Of a DNA stretch of 64,000 nt, positions 42,517 through 50,603 are shown piece after piece. The notes below the pieces were generated by a model. That model was not told the DNA's origin. It made no database searches and saw only the letters and a list, made by a program, of their open reading frames with translations. Positions within the stretch are counted from its first letter, which is position 1. Each line of letters begins with the position of its first letter. Made by a program: the position numbers and the translations under genes. This DNA comes from Kiritimatiellales bacterium (lineage in GTDB: Bacteria; Verrucomicrobiota; Kiritimatiellia; Kiritimatiellales; Pontiellaceae). The DNA lies in assembly GCA_003246265.1 (NCBI GenBank), contig QKAU01000002.1, positions 1 to 64,000 on the forward strand, given 5' to 3'.

Positions 42517-43300
42517 CCGACGGCTCCTGCTCGTAGTATTCGAGGGTACGGGTGGAAAACTGCTCGAAGATCTTCTCCTTCCCCTTCAGGAGGTCGTAGG
42601 TCTGGAGCAGGCGCTGCGTCCAGTTTCCGTGCTCGTCGATCTTGAGGTATTCGTATTCGTTGAGGTTTTTCTTCTTTTCGCTCTTGTAGACCACCACCGA
42701 TCGTTGCAGCAGGCCCTGGTCGTTGTATTCGTAGGTGACGGTATAGTCGAGCCGTCCGTCTTCGTAGCGCGCATAGCGCTGCTTGATGTTGGCGGCGTCG
42801 CGATCGTAGGCGCTGAGCGGGACCGTCTTCCCGCCCGTCTTCTTGATGGTGGTGTTGACGCGGTACCTGGCTTCGTTGTACTCCTGCACCTCCACCTCTC
42901 CGGTGATCGAATCGACGTAGGCGATCTTGCGGGTCGGCAGGTTCACGACGACCTGGTAGTCGTTGGTCGTCTTGTCGCGCACGTCCTCCACGCGTTCCCG
43001 CACCATGCAGCCGGCCGCATTGAAGCCGTTGGTCGCCATGTAGATCTGCTTGCCGCGCGTATCCCACTTGTAGATCGAGACGAGGTTGCCCTGCTTGTCG
43101 TAGGTCTTGACCTCCTTGTACTTCCGGTCCGACATGTCGTATCCGTACTCGTTGGTTACCGTCTTGACCGGACCGAACAGGTCGTCGTCGATGGTGTCGG
43201 GCACGGCGATGTCGAGATGGGTAGGTTCTCCGGCAAGCAGCCGCAACGAAAGACAGGCGCACAGCGCCGCCTGCAAAGGAATCCAAGTCGGTTTCATCAT
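42491..43300 (-). CDS. Exported YD-repeat-like protein of unknown function
   Basis: A 269-residue protein with a signal peptide (MKPTWIPLQAALCACLSLRL, then LAGEP). The body is a string of beta-hairpin units resembling YD/RHS repeats: VTNEYGYDMSDRKYKEVKTY, YDKQGNLVSIYKWDTRGKQI, VTYEYNDQGLLQRSVVVY, LKIDEHGNWTQRLL. It starts at 43300 (or Met at 43297) after GGGGGTG; an upstream ATG at 43360 adds a non-signal leader. It is the first gene of the protease/pseudoprotease module. It might be a substrate, chaperone or wall-bound partner of those proteins. Confidence 0.65.
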   Translation of the reverse strand: MMKPTWIPLQAALCACLSLRLLAGEPTHLDIAVPDTIDDDLFGPVKTVTNEYGYDMSDRKYKEVKTYDKQGNLVSIYKWDTRGKQIYMATNGFNAAGCMVRERVEDVRDKTTNDYQVVVNLPTRKIAYVDSITGEVEVQEYNEARYRVNTTIKKTGGKTVPLSAYDRDAANIKQRYARYEDGRLDYTVTYEYNDQGLLQRSVVVYKSEKKKNLNEYEYLKIDEHGNWTQRLLQTYDLLKGKEKIFEQFSTRTLEYYEQEPSDAQPAETP

Positions 43301-43479
43301 CGCAACACCCCCGCAAATCCTAGAAGGTTTTAACGTCCCGGGGGCGGTGAGGGAAAGCAAAAGCTTCGACGGATTTTATGATGTTCCTTGACGGTTAAAG
43401 GATATCGGCAAATGCGTGTTTTTGCACGGGGGCAACAGGTCTTGACGATCCTTGAAGGATTGCGCAATGCGGCCGAAGC

Positions 43480-44040
43480 CTAGTCCACCCGCTCCATGGC
43501 CGGGGTCGGTTCCGGCGGGGCGATTGCCTCGCCCGGCCCCGATGGGGCTTCTTCCGGTGCTGCGGGAACGCGGCAAAAGGTGTTCCTTACCCGTTCGGAT
43601 TTAAGGAAGTAGGGAATCCAGATCAGGGCTGCCACGACCGAGCGGACCAGTTCCTGCGCGGAAGAGGGATCCTCCTGGGCCGCCACGGCCGGGATCATGC
43701 GCGATGCGACGAGATCCAGGGCGACGATGGCCACGGAGGTGGCATAGAACAGGATGATCCAGCGAGGGAAGCGGGGGGACTTGGCGAAGAGCAGGATCAG
43801 CAAGGCCGCCGCCCAGCTCATCATGAGGGTGTTCCCGGCCAGCTCGAAGAGCAGGACGGGGGCCCAAAGGGGGTGGTATGCTTCCGTGCCGGGGCTCGTC
43901 AGTACGCCCCATGCACCGGACAGGAATACCTGGAGGTGGATGGTGATCAGCATGTAGCCTAGCCGGATAGGCGTGATGATCAATCCAATCATCGGGAGGA
44001 TCAACCATCCCCCGATCCCTGCAATGCGCCGACGTTCCAT
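43480..44040 (-). CDS. DUF2569-like membrane protein
   Basis: A 186-residue inner-membrane protein with about four helices. The N-terminal GIGGWLILPMIGLIITPIRL is the typical opening of DUF2569 proteins; a Pro/Glu-rich cytosolic tail follows the last helix (AAPEEAPSGPGEAIAPPEP). The start at 44040 has AAGGGGGTGGAG upstream; an in-frame codon at 44100 lacks one. It follows phoU on the same strand by about 90 bases, but no role in phosphate uptake is known for the family. Confidence 0.7.
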   Translation of the reverse strand: MERRRIAGIGGWLILPMIGLIITPIRLGYMLITIHLQVFLSGAWGVLTSPGTEAYHPLWAPVLLFELAGNTLMMSWAAALLILLFAKSPRFPRWIILFYATSVAIVALDLVASRMIPAVAAQEDPSSAQELVRSVVAALIWIPYFLKSERVRNTFCRVPAAPEEAPSGPGEAIAPPEPTPAMERVD

Positions 44041-44133
44041 GCTCCACCCCCTTGCCCAAGGATGCCAGTATGCACATCCAGCCGGGAAAGGCAAAAGCAA
44101 TGGCCGGCCATTTGCGGGCGGGGGAGGACAATC

Positions 44134-44796
44134 CTATTCGCTGCCGGCCTGGTGGCGCACGATGTCGGCTTCGACCATGTAGATCACATCTTCGGCGATG
44201 TTGGAGGCATGGTCGCCGATACGCTCCAGACGGTTGGTGATCGCCAGCAGGGTGATGAGCGATTCGGCGTGCTCGGGGTCGCGTTTGAGCGCCTCGACGA
44301 TCTCGGCCTTCATCTCGGCCTTCATGTCGTTGATCTCCTCGTCGTCGTGGATCACTTCGCGGGCAAGGTAGGTGTCGATGTTGACGAGGGCATCCAGGCT
44401 CTTGCGGACGATGGTTTTGACCAGGTAGGTCATCTGGTGGAGGTCGAGCGGGACCTTCGGCTTGGGGGCCTTGTTGATGGAGATGCCGTTCTTCGCGATA
44501 TCGGCGGCCAGGTCGCCGATGCGCTCCAGGTCGGAGTTCATGCGCATGATGGAGGTGATGAAACGCAGGTCGATGGCCACGGGCTGGTAGAGCGCGAGCG
44601 CCTTGAGGCACTCCTCCTCGACCTCGACCTCGAGCTCGTCGACGCCCTTGTCCTGCGCCATCACCCTGAGCGCCAGCTCCGCATCGCTCTCCTGGAAGGA
44701 TTTGACCGCCAGCTCCAACTGCTGGTCGACCCGTGCGCTGAGGGCATAGATCAACTTCTTGATCCGTTCGAGTTCCTTTTCCAAATGTTTGGCCAT
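44134..44796 (-). CDS. phoU: Phosphate transport system regulator PhoU
   Basis: A 220-residue helical-bundle protein with two PhoU repeats, each with the metal-binding E/DxxxD signature: RMNSDLERIGDLAADIAKN and AITNRLERIGDHASNIAEDV. PhoU links Pst transport state to PhoR and keeps the Pho response off in high phosphate. It ends the pstS-pstC-pstA-pstB-phoU order. The gap to pstB is about 60 bases. Confidence 0.95.
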   Translation of the reverse strand: MAKHLEKELERIKKLIYALSARVDQQLELAVKSFQESDAELALRVMAQDKGVDELEVEVEEECLKALALYQPVAIDLRFITSIMRMNSDLERIGDLAADIAKNGISINKAPKPKVPLDLHQMTYLVKTIVRKSLDALVNIDTYLAREVIHDDEEINDMKAEMKAEIVEALKRDPEHAESLITLLAITNRLERIGDHASNIAEDVIYMVEADIVRHQAGSE

Positions 44797-44859
44797 GGGG
44801 CTTCCTCCGGGGATCTGTTCAACCTGTGCGTCGGATCATGGGTCGTCCGCCGCGCCATA

Positions 44860-45681
44860 TCAACCAAAGCGTCCCGTAATATAGTTTTCCGTCTGCGGGT
44901 TGTCCGGGTTTGTGAAGAGTTGCTTCGTGTTGCCGAATTCCACCAGCACGCCTTCGTACATGAACGCGGTGAGGTCGGAAACGCGCGCCGCCTGCTGCAT
45001 GTTGTGCGTCACGATGATGATCGTGTATGCCTCGCGCAGCTCGCCGATCAGGTCCTCGATCTTGGCCGTGGCCTTGGGGTCGAGGGCGGAAGTCGGTTCG
45101 TCCATGAGCAGGATCTCCGGCTTGATGGCCAGCGCCCGGGCGATGCAGAGCCGCTGCTGCTGGCCGCCGGACATGCCGAGCGCGTTGGTGTTGAGCCGGT
45201 CCTTGACCTCGTCCCAGATGGCCGCCTGCCGGAGGCTGGTCTCGACGATCTCGCCAAGCTGCTGCCGGTTCTTGACGCCTTGGAGGCGGGGGCCGTAGGC
45301 CACGTTGTCGAAGATGGACTTGGGGAAGACGTTCGGCTTCTGGAACACCATGCCCACGCGCGAGCGCAGGGTAACGACGTCGATGTTGCGTCCGTAGATG
45401 TTGTGCCCGTCGAAGATCATCTGCCCCGAAGCATGGGTGGAGGGGATGAGGTCGTTCATGCGGTTGATGGAGCGCAGGAGCGTGCTCTTCCCGCATCCGC
45501 TGGGGCCGATCATGGCCGTCACCATGCGCTTGGGGACCTGCAAGCTGACCTTGCGGACCGCCTCGAAGTTGCCGTAGAAGAGGGAGAACTCCCGGGCTTC
45601 GATGTGCGTTTCGGCTTCCTGCGCCGAATCGTTGTGCTCGGCGAACTGGTCGAAACGGCGGAGCGTTATGTCGTCGTTCAT
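44860..45681 (-). CDS. pstB: Phosphate ABC transporter ATP-binding protein PstB
   Basis: A 273-residue ABC ATPase. Walker [10 protein letters not shown] (from residue 59), signature [18 protein letters not shown], Walker [14 protein letters not shown] and H-loop [14 protein letters not shown]. The family-specific [13 protein letters not shown] after Walker A marks it as PstB. A ~25-residue acidic N-terminal extension precedes the domain. Its ATG comes one base after the pstA stop, so the two are coupled. It powers high-affinity phosphate import at the inner membrane. Confidence 0.97.
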   Translation of the reverse strand: MNDDITLRRFDQFAEHNDSAQEAETHIEAREFSLFYGNFEAVRKVSLQVPKRMVTAMIGPSGCGKSTLLRSINRMNDLIPSTHASGQMIFDGHNIYGRNIDVVTLRSRVGMVFQKPNVFPKSIFDNVAYGPRLQGVKNRQQLGEIVETSLRQAAIWDEVKDRLNTNALGMSGGQQQRLCIARALAIKPEILLMDEPTSALDPKATAKIEDLIGELREAYTIIIVTHNMQQAARVSDLTAFMYEGVLVEFGNTKQLFTNPDNPQTENYITGRFG

Positions 45682-45682
45682 T

Positions 45683-47029
45683 TCAGCCTCTCAGTTTCTT
45701 GGCGATGCGGGCGCGCATCGTGATGGCGGCCAGGTTGAGCAGCAGCACGAGGGCGACGAGGGTCAGGACCATGCCGTACTGGACGTGGCGGATTTCGTCG
45801 ACCGCCTCATGCTCGGTGCACAGGTTGTAGATGTTCCATGGCAGGGCGGGGGTCGGCTGGTTCATGGTTTCCCATAGCTTGAGCGGCATGCCCACGCTCA
45901 CCGCGGCGGTAAAGATGATCGGCGCAGTCTCTCCGGCGGCGCGGCCCATGCTGATGACGATGCCGGTGAGGATGCCCGGCAGGGCCGCCGGCAGGATGAC
46001 CGTCAGCACCGTGCGCCAGCGGCCCGCGCCCAGGCCGAAGGCGGCCTCCTTGTAGGAGCGCGGAACGGCGAGGATCGCCTCTTCCGAGGAGCGGATGATG
46101 GTGGGGAGCACCAGCAGCGAGAGGGTCAGCGATCCGGCCAGCACGCTCTTGGAGTCCGAGACGTGGATGGTGTTGAGGAAGAACGCCAGGCCGAAGAGGC
46201 CGAACACGATGCTGGGTACCCCGGCCAGCGTACTGATGCAGATGCGCAGGAAGCTGATGATGCGTCCCTCCTTGGCGTACTCGCACAGGTAGACCGCGGC
46301 GATGACGCCCATCGGCACGGCAAAGAGCATGGCTCCCAGGGTGAGGTAGATCGTGCCCAGCACCTCGGGCCAGATCCCGCCGAAGATGTGCGAATCCTTC
46401 GAGGTGTCGGTGATGAAGCGCCAGTAGAAGGTCGTCCGCGGGCGCATCATTTCGTCGATATGCGCCGGCAGGTAGTCGAAGAGCGGTTCGAGACGGGTGC
46501 CGCGGAACTGGTCGACGCGGGGCTTCTCGATCTGCACGCCCATGGCGCCGGGGGTCGAGTAGTCCCATTCCGTGGCGTAGAGCACCTCGTGGAGCTTCAC
46601 CATGGTGCGGTCCCAGCGCGTCTGGCCATACTGCTGCCGCAGCAGGACCGGGGTCCGCTTTCCGGGCCGCGGTCCCAGCAATACATGGAGGGCTTCCTCG
46701 ACCTCCCCGTAGGCGTCCTTGTAGTTGCGCCGGACGGTGCGGTCCATCGCCTTCATCTCCGCCTCGAACTCCTCCAGCATGCGGTAGACCGGCGCGCGCG
46801 CCTCGGCCGCCTGGCGGGTCTCGCGGTTGAAAGCCTTCGCATCGCCCCGGCCGAACTGTTCGAGCATGACGCGGCGGTGCTCGATGGTGCCCTTGAACAG
46901 ATAGGCCTTGGATCCGCGCCAGATGATTGGTGTCAGGATCAGAACCAGCGCCATGGCCATGAGGGCGATCGCCATCAGGCCCAGTCCGGAGAAGGCCTTG
47001 TCGAGCAGTTTGCGGGTTCCGAGGCGCAT
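45683..47029 (-). CDS. pstA: Phosphate ABC transporter permease PstA, with large extra domain
   Basis: A 448-residue permease, about 150 residues longer than usual PstA. After the first helix ([19 protein letters not shown]) comes a ~180-residue, mostly charged insert predicted to be outside ([57 protein letters not shown]). The standard permease domain follows ([57 protein letters not shown]). It couples to PstB, one base away, and PstC, 4 bases away. Confidence 0.92.
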   Translation of the reverse strand: MRLGTRKLLDKAFSGLGLMAIALMAMALVLILTPIIWRGSKAYLFKGTIEHRRVMLEQFGRGDAKAFNRETRQAAEARAPVYRMLEEFEAEMKAMDRTVRRNYKDAYGEVEEALHVLLGPRPGKRTPVLLRQQYGQTRWDRTMVKLHEVLYATEWDYSTPGAMGVQIEKPRVDQFRGTRLEPLFDYLPAHIDEMMRPRTTFYWRFITDTSKDSHIFGGIWPEVLGTIYLTLGAMLFAVPMGVIAAVYLCEYAKEGRIISFLRICISTLAGVPSIVFGLFGLAFFLNTIHVSDSKSVLAGSLTLSLLVLPTIIRSSEEAILAVPRSYKEAAFGLGAGRWRTVLTVILPAALPGILTGIVISMGRAAGETAPIIFTAAVSVGMPLKLWETMNQPTPALPWNIYNLCTEHEAVDEIRHVQYGMVLTLVALVLLLNLAAITMRARIAKKLRG

Positions 47030-47033
47030 CAGG

Positions 47034-48206
47034 TCATTTCCCCAGCTTTTTGCGTGAACGTTTCACGATGAGCTCGCTGGCGAGGTTCATGGCGAAGGAG
47101 AAGGCGAGCAGGCAGGCCGCCATGGCGAACAGGACATGGAACCGCGCCGATCCGGTCACATGGTCGGCTTCGCCCATGTCGCCGGCAATGGTGGCGGTCA
47201 GGGTGCGGACCGGCTGGAGGACGTTGTACCACGGTTCGGGAATGCGCGCCGCGTTGCCCGAGGCCATCCAGACCACCATGGTTTCGCCGATCGCCCGCAT
47301 GACGCCGAGGATGACGGCGGCGAGGATGCCGCTGATCGATGCCGGAATGACCGCCTTGACCAGGGTCTCCGCGCGGGTGGCGCCCAGGGCGTAGGAGCCT
47401 TCGCGAAGTTCGCGGCCCGCCGCCTGCAGGGCATCCTCCGAGACGCTGACCACGGTGGGCAGGGCCATGATACCGAGGATGATGGAGACGTTGAGGGCGT
47501 TGGTGCCGCTGCTGATTTCGATTCCGGCGAGGCGGGCGGCGATCTGCCTGAGCACCAGGAAGGCCAGGATGCCCAACGCGGGAAAGATGACCGCCCCGGC
47601 CAGCCGGGGTTTTGGGAGCATGTGCTTGAGCCGGTCGAGCAGCAGGTCGCCGGCAACCATGACCAGCAGGAAGAAGACGGGGCCGAGCACGAGCCACGCC
47701 CCGATCGAAAGCACGGAGCCTCCGTGGTTCTGCAGGACGGTGGCGAAGACGACCAGGGCGAAGAACCCGTAGGCCACGGAGGGGATGGCGGCCAGGATCT
47801 CGATGACCGGCTTGACGACCTGGCGCATTCGGAAGGGAAGCAGGTCGCTGAGGCAAACCGCGGCCGCGATCCCGAGCGGGACGGCGACCACGACCGCGCC
47901 GAGCGTGACCAGTCCGGTTCCCACCATGATCGGCAGGGCGCCGAATTCGGGGGGATGGCCGGACGGGTACCAGCGCGTGGAGGTGAAGAACTCCCGGGTC
48001 CCCTCCAGTTTGAAGAAGGGGACCGCGTCCTTGAAGATGAAATAGAAGATGAAGAAGACGGCAAAGGTGGAGAGCGAGGTGACGAGGAAGAGCAGGCCCT
48101 GGCCCAGCCATCCGCCCAGGCGCAGGCGCAGGCTCGCGGCGTCGCTCATGACGAGGCTCTTGCTGGGACTTTGCGCCATGGAGTCTTGACTTCCCTGGTT
48201 GAACAT
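47034..48206 (-). CDS. pstC: Phosphate ABC transporter permease PstC
   Basis: A 390-residue permease with the PstC pattern: YPSGHPPEFGALPIMVGTGL, EILAAIPSVAYGFFAL, SEDALQAAGRELREGSYALG and RAIGETMVVWMASG. It is ~70 residues longer than common PstC, with an extra helix pair around residues 165-215. An alternative start lies at 48179. Part of the pst operon, 4 bases before pstA and about 100 after pstS. It forms the channel with PstA. Confidence 0.93.
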   Translation of the reverse strand: MFNQGSQDSMAQSPSKSLVMSDAASLRLRLGGWLGQGLLFLVTSLSTFAVFFIFYFIFKDAVPFFKLEGTREFFTSTRWYPSGHPPEFGALPIMVGTGLVTLGAVVVAVPLGIAAAVCLSDLLPFRMRQVVKPVIEILAAIPSVAYGFFALVVFATVLQNHGGSVLSIGAWLVLGPVFFLLVMVAGDLLLDRLKHMLPKPRLAGAVIFPALGILAFLVLRQIAARLAGIEISSGTNALNVSIILGIMALPTVVSVSEDALQAAGRELREGSYALGATRAETLVKAVIPASISGILAAVILGVMRAIGETMVVWMASGNAARIPEPWYNVLQPVRTLTATIAGDMGEADHVTGSARFHVLFAMAACLLAFSFAMNLASELIVKRSRKKLGK

Positions 48207-48305
48207 GCCGTTGGAACGCCGGGCTTGGGTGGCGAATCCGTTCTTTTCGAAGACATGGTGGGCCCCTGGAGACGCACCACGCGGCTTCCTAGTTACGTTT
48301 CCGCC

Positions 48306-49121
48306 CTAGTAGGAGGTGACCGGCACGAAACCGATCTCCTCGACCATCTCCTGCCCATCCGCGCCGAGGTGGATGGTGACGAAGCGGTAGAGCGGGGAGC
48401 CCAGCTTCGGATAGCCGTTGGTGTACATGAAGAGCGGGCGGGCAACAGGGTATTCGCCCGTCTGCACCGTTTCGGCGGAAGGGTAGATGCCGTTGATCTT
48501 CAGGGCCTTGACGGTCTTGTCGACGAAGCCCAGTCCGGCGTAGCCGATGGCGGCCGGCGTACTCTGGACGCGCTGGCGGATGGCGCCGTTCGATCCCACG
48601 TACTCGCAATCCTCGCGGATCTTCTGCTTGTCCATCACCTTCTCTTCGAAGGTTTCATAGGTGCCGCTGTTGGTGTCGCGGGAAATGGCGACAATCTTCT
48701 GGTCGGGGCCGCCCACTTCGCTCCAGTTGGTGATTTCGCCCAGGTAGATCTTGCGGACCTGCTCGACGGTGAGTTCCTGCACGGGATTGGAGGGATGCAC
48801 CAGGATCGGCAGGCCGTCCAGGGCCACGACATGCGCGACAGGCTGGATGCCCTTGTCGGCAGCGGCCTTGAATTCGGAATCCTTCATGGGGCGCGACATG
48901 TCGGCCACGTCGCACGTCTGGTTGACGAGGCTCTTGGCGCCGTTGCCGCTGCCCGATTCCGAAACCGTGATGTTCACGTCGGGGTTGGCGGCCATGAAAT
49001 ACTCGGCAAACGCCTTGGCGATGGGGCCGACGGTGGTCGAACCATCGACAACGATCTTCTGCTGGGCGGTTGCGGCGGCGGCCATGAGCGCCGCAAGGGC
49101 ATAAACGGATATCTTGTTCAT
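48306..49121 (-). CDS. pstS: Phosphate-binding protein PstS
   Basis: A 271-residue periplasmic binding protein with a signal peptide (MNKISVYALAALMAAAATA). Phosphate-binding segments are visible: VDGSTTVGPIAKAFAEYF, SESGSGNGAKSLVNQTCDVA and SRDTNSGTYETFEEKVMD. It is the compact PstS form. The ATG at 49121 is preferred to 49127 because AGGAG is properly spaced only from the former. A candidate Pho box (49186-49203) lies about 65 bases upstream. Confidence 0.95.
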   Translation of the reverse strand: MNKISVYALAALMAAAATAQQKIVVDGSTTVGPIAKAFAEYFMAANPDVNITVSESGSGNGAKSLVNQTCDVADMSRPMKDSEFKAAADKGIQPVAHVVALDGLPILVHPSNPVQELTVEQVRKIYLGEITNWSEVGGPDQKIVAISRDTNSGTYETFEEKVMDKQKIREDCEYVGSNGAIRQRVQSTPAAIGYAGLGFVDKTVKALKINGIYPSAETVQTGEYPVARPLFMYTNGYPKLGSPLYRFVTIHLGADGQEMVEEIGFVPVTSY

Positions 49122-49185
49122 TGTCATCTCCTGTTGTTGGTTTCACGAGCGTTTCGCCTGGTACACGTGCAAGATCGGACAGGAG

Positions 49186-49203
49186 TGTTAGGGTTGGATT
49201 AGG
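49186..49203 (-). promoter_or_regulatory. Candidate Pho box upstream of pstS
   Basis: On the minus strand CCTAATC-CAAC-CCTAACA: two 7-base units with a 4-base spacer (11-base period). Related units precede the porin, the Na/Pi transporter and phoB (see 56277, 58229, 60839). Confidence 0.5.
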
Positions 49204-49226
49204 CAAACGTTAATGGGATGTGAGTT

Positions 49227-50603
49227 TCATGGGTTTCCGGCTGGCGCGGTTGTTCCAACCGGTTGCGGGTTGGCCGGGGATCCGGTGGCGATCTGGAGGC
49301 GCAGCTGGGCCAGGTTGAACCTGGTGGCCACGGCGAGGTGGAGCGCTTCGGCCTCGGCGAGCGCCTTGATGGATTGCAACGCTTCGAGCGGGAGGCCCTG
49401 CTTTTCGAAGATACGTTTGCGGTTCAGTTCGTAGGAGGAACGGGCTCTGGCGACGGCGCGTTTCGTGAGATCGAGCTGCCGTTCGGCACTGGCCAGTGCG
49501 GCGTGGTCCATGCGGACCTCGGTGGAAATGTCCACCATCGCCTGGTCTTCGCGGGCGCGGGCTTCCGCCATGAGCGCGCGGTGCTGCTGGATCTTGTTGC
49601 GGTTGCGCAGGCCAAGGCTGTCGAACTGCCAGTAGACCATGCCGTACAGGTCGCTGCGCGTATCGTCGTAGGGGCTGCCGCTGCCGGTTCCGCCGCCGAA
49701 ACCTCCATAGCTGAAGCCGATCTCCACCTTGGGCAGGAAGATGCCGTACTGCTCCTTCCGAAGCCGGGACTTTTCGGCCTCCAGCACGGCTTGGCTTTGC
49801 CGCGGTTCCGGGCGTGTTGCCAGCGCGCGCGCAACGAGGTCCTTGGCCGGGGTTTGGCTATCGACGAGCGAAAGGGGGACGATCATCCGGTCGGCGGGGG
49901 CCGGTTCGGCGCCATCCTCCAGCCGGAGCAGACGGGCGAGGTCCAGGGCGGCGGCGTTGCGGCGTTCCCGGGCCTGTTCCAGTTTTTGCTGCTGGATGAG
50001 CGATTCAACCTCGGCCCGTTCGGCGTCGGCGCGGAGTCCTTCGCCGGCATCGGCGAAGTGGCGGGTCTGCTCCGCCAACTGCCGGGCGTGCCCGGCGGAA
50101 AGTTCCATGATTTCGGTTTCGCGGGTGGCGCCGACGAGCCCGTAGTAGGCCTCCGCCACTTCGACCATGACCTGCAGGCGGATCGAATCCTCCTCCAGCT
50201 GGGCGGCGCGGTGCATTTGCCGGGCGGCGGCCGGGGCGTAGAGGGCCTCCGAAAGGTCGATGCCTGCCGACAGGCCGGGGCGCAGCGGCATGCCCGCGCC
50301 GTAGGCGCCTGCGCCAAGACCCGCGTAGCGGGAGTTGCGCTCGACGTCGGCGACGTTCCCGCCGGTCTCCTGCAGCGGGCCGTCCTGCCAGCCATAGCTC
50401 GCGCCGATGCGCAGGGTCGGAACCCACTGGTACCAGGCGGCGGCCTTGTCGAGTTCCGCGCGGGTGGTGCGCTGGACCTGGATGGCGAGGTCGGTGTTTT
50501 TTTCATTGGCCAGCCGCAACGCGGTGGGCAGGTCGATCAGCATCGGTTCGGCGGAAGCGGCGGATGCCGCGGCGGCCAGCAGAAAGAAAAGGCGGGTCTT
50601 CAT
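49227..50603 (-). CDS. TolC-like outer-membrane efflux protein
   Basis: A 458-residue outer-membrane channel with a signal peptide (MKTRLFFLLAAAASAASA). Two long helical/barrel repeats of the OEP family are seen (LPTALRLANEKNTDLAIQV, AEAYYGLVGATRETEIMEL, RDQAMVDISTEVRMDHAALA-like, RAVARARSSYELNRKRIF). It is the last gene of an RND triplet; its ATG overlaps the RND stop in ATGA. With the adjacent fusion protein and pump it would form a tripartite efflux system. Substrate unknown. Confidence 0.85.
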   Translation of the reverse strand: MKTRLFFLLAAAASAASAEPMLIDLPTALRLANEKNTDLAIQVQRTTRAELDKAAAWYQWVPTLRIGASYGWQDGPLQETGGNVADVERNSRYAGLGAGAYGAGMPLRPGLSAGIDLSEALYAPAAARQMHRAAQLEEDSIRLQVMVEVAEAYYGLVGATRETEIMELSAGHARQLAEQTRHFADAGEGLRADAERAEVESLIQQQKLEQARERRNAAALDLARLLRLEDGAEPAPADRMIVPLSLVDSQTPAKDLVARALATRPEPRQSQAVLEAEKSRLRKEQYGIFLPKVEIGFSYGGFGGGTGSGSPYDDTRSDLYGMVYWQFDSLGLRNRNKIQQHRALMAEARAREDQAMVDISTEVRMDHAALASAERQLDLTKRAVARARSSYELNRKRIFEKQGLPLEALQSIKALAEAEALHLAVATRFNLAQLRLQIATGSPANPQPVGTTAPAGNP

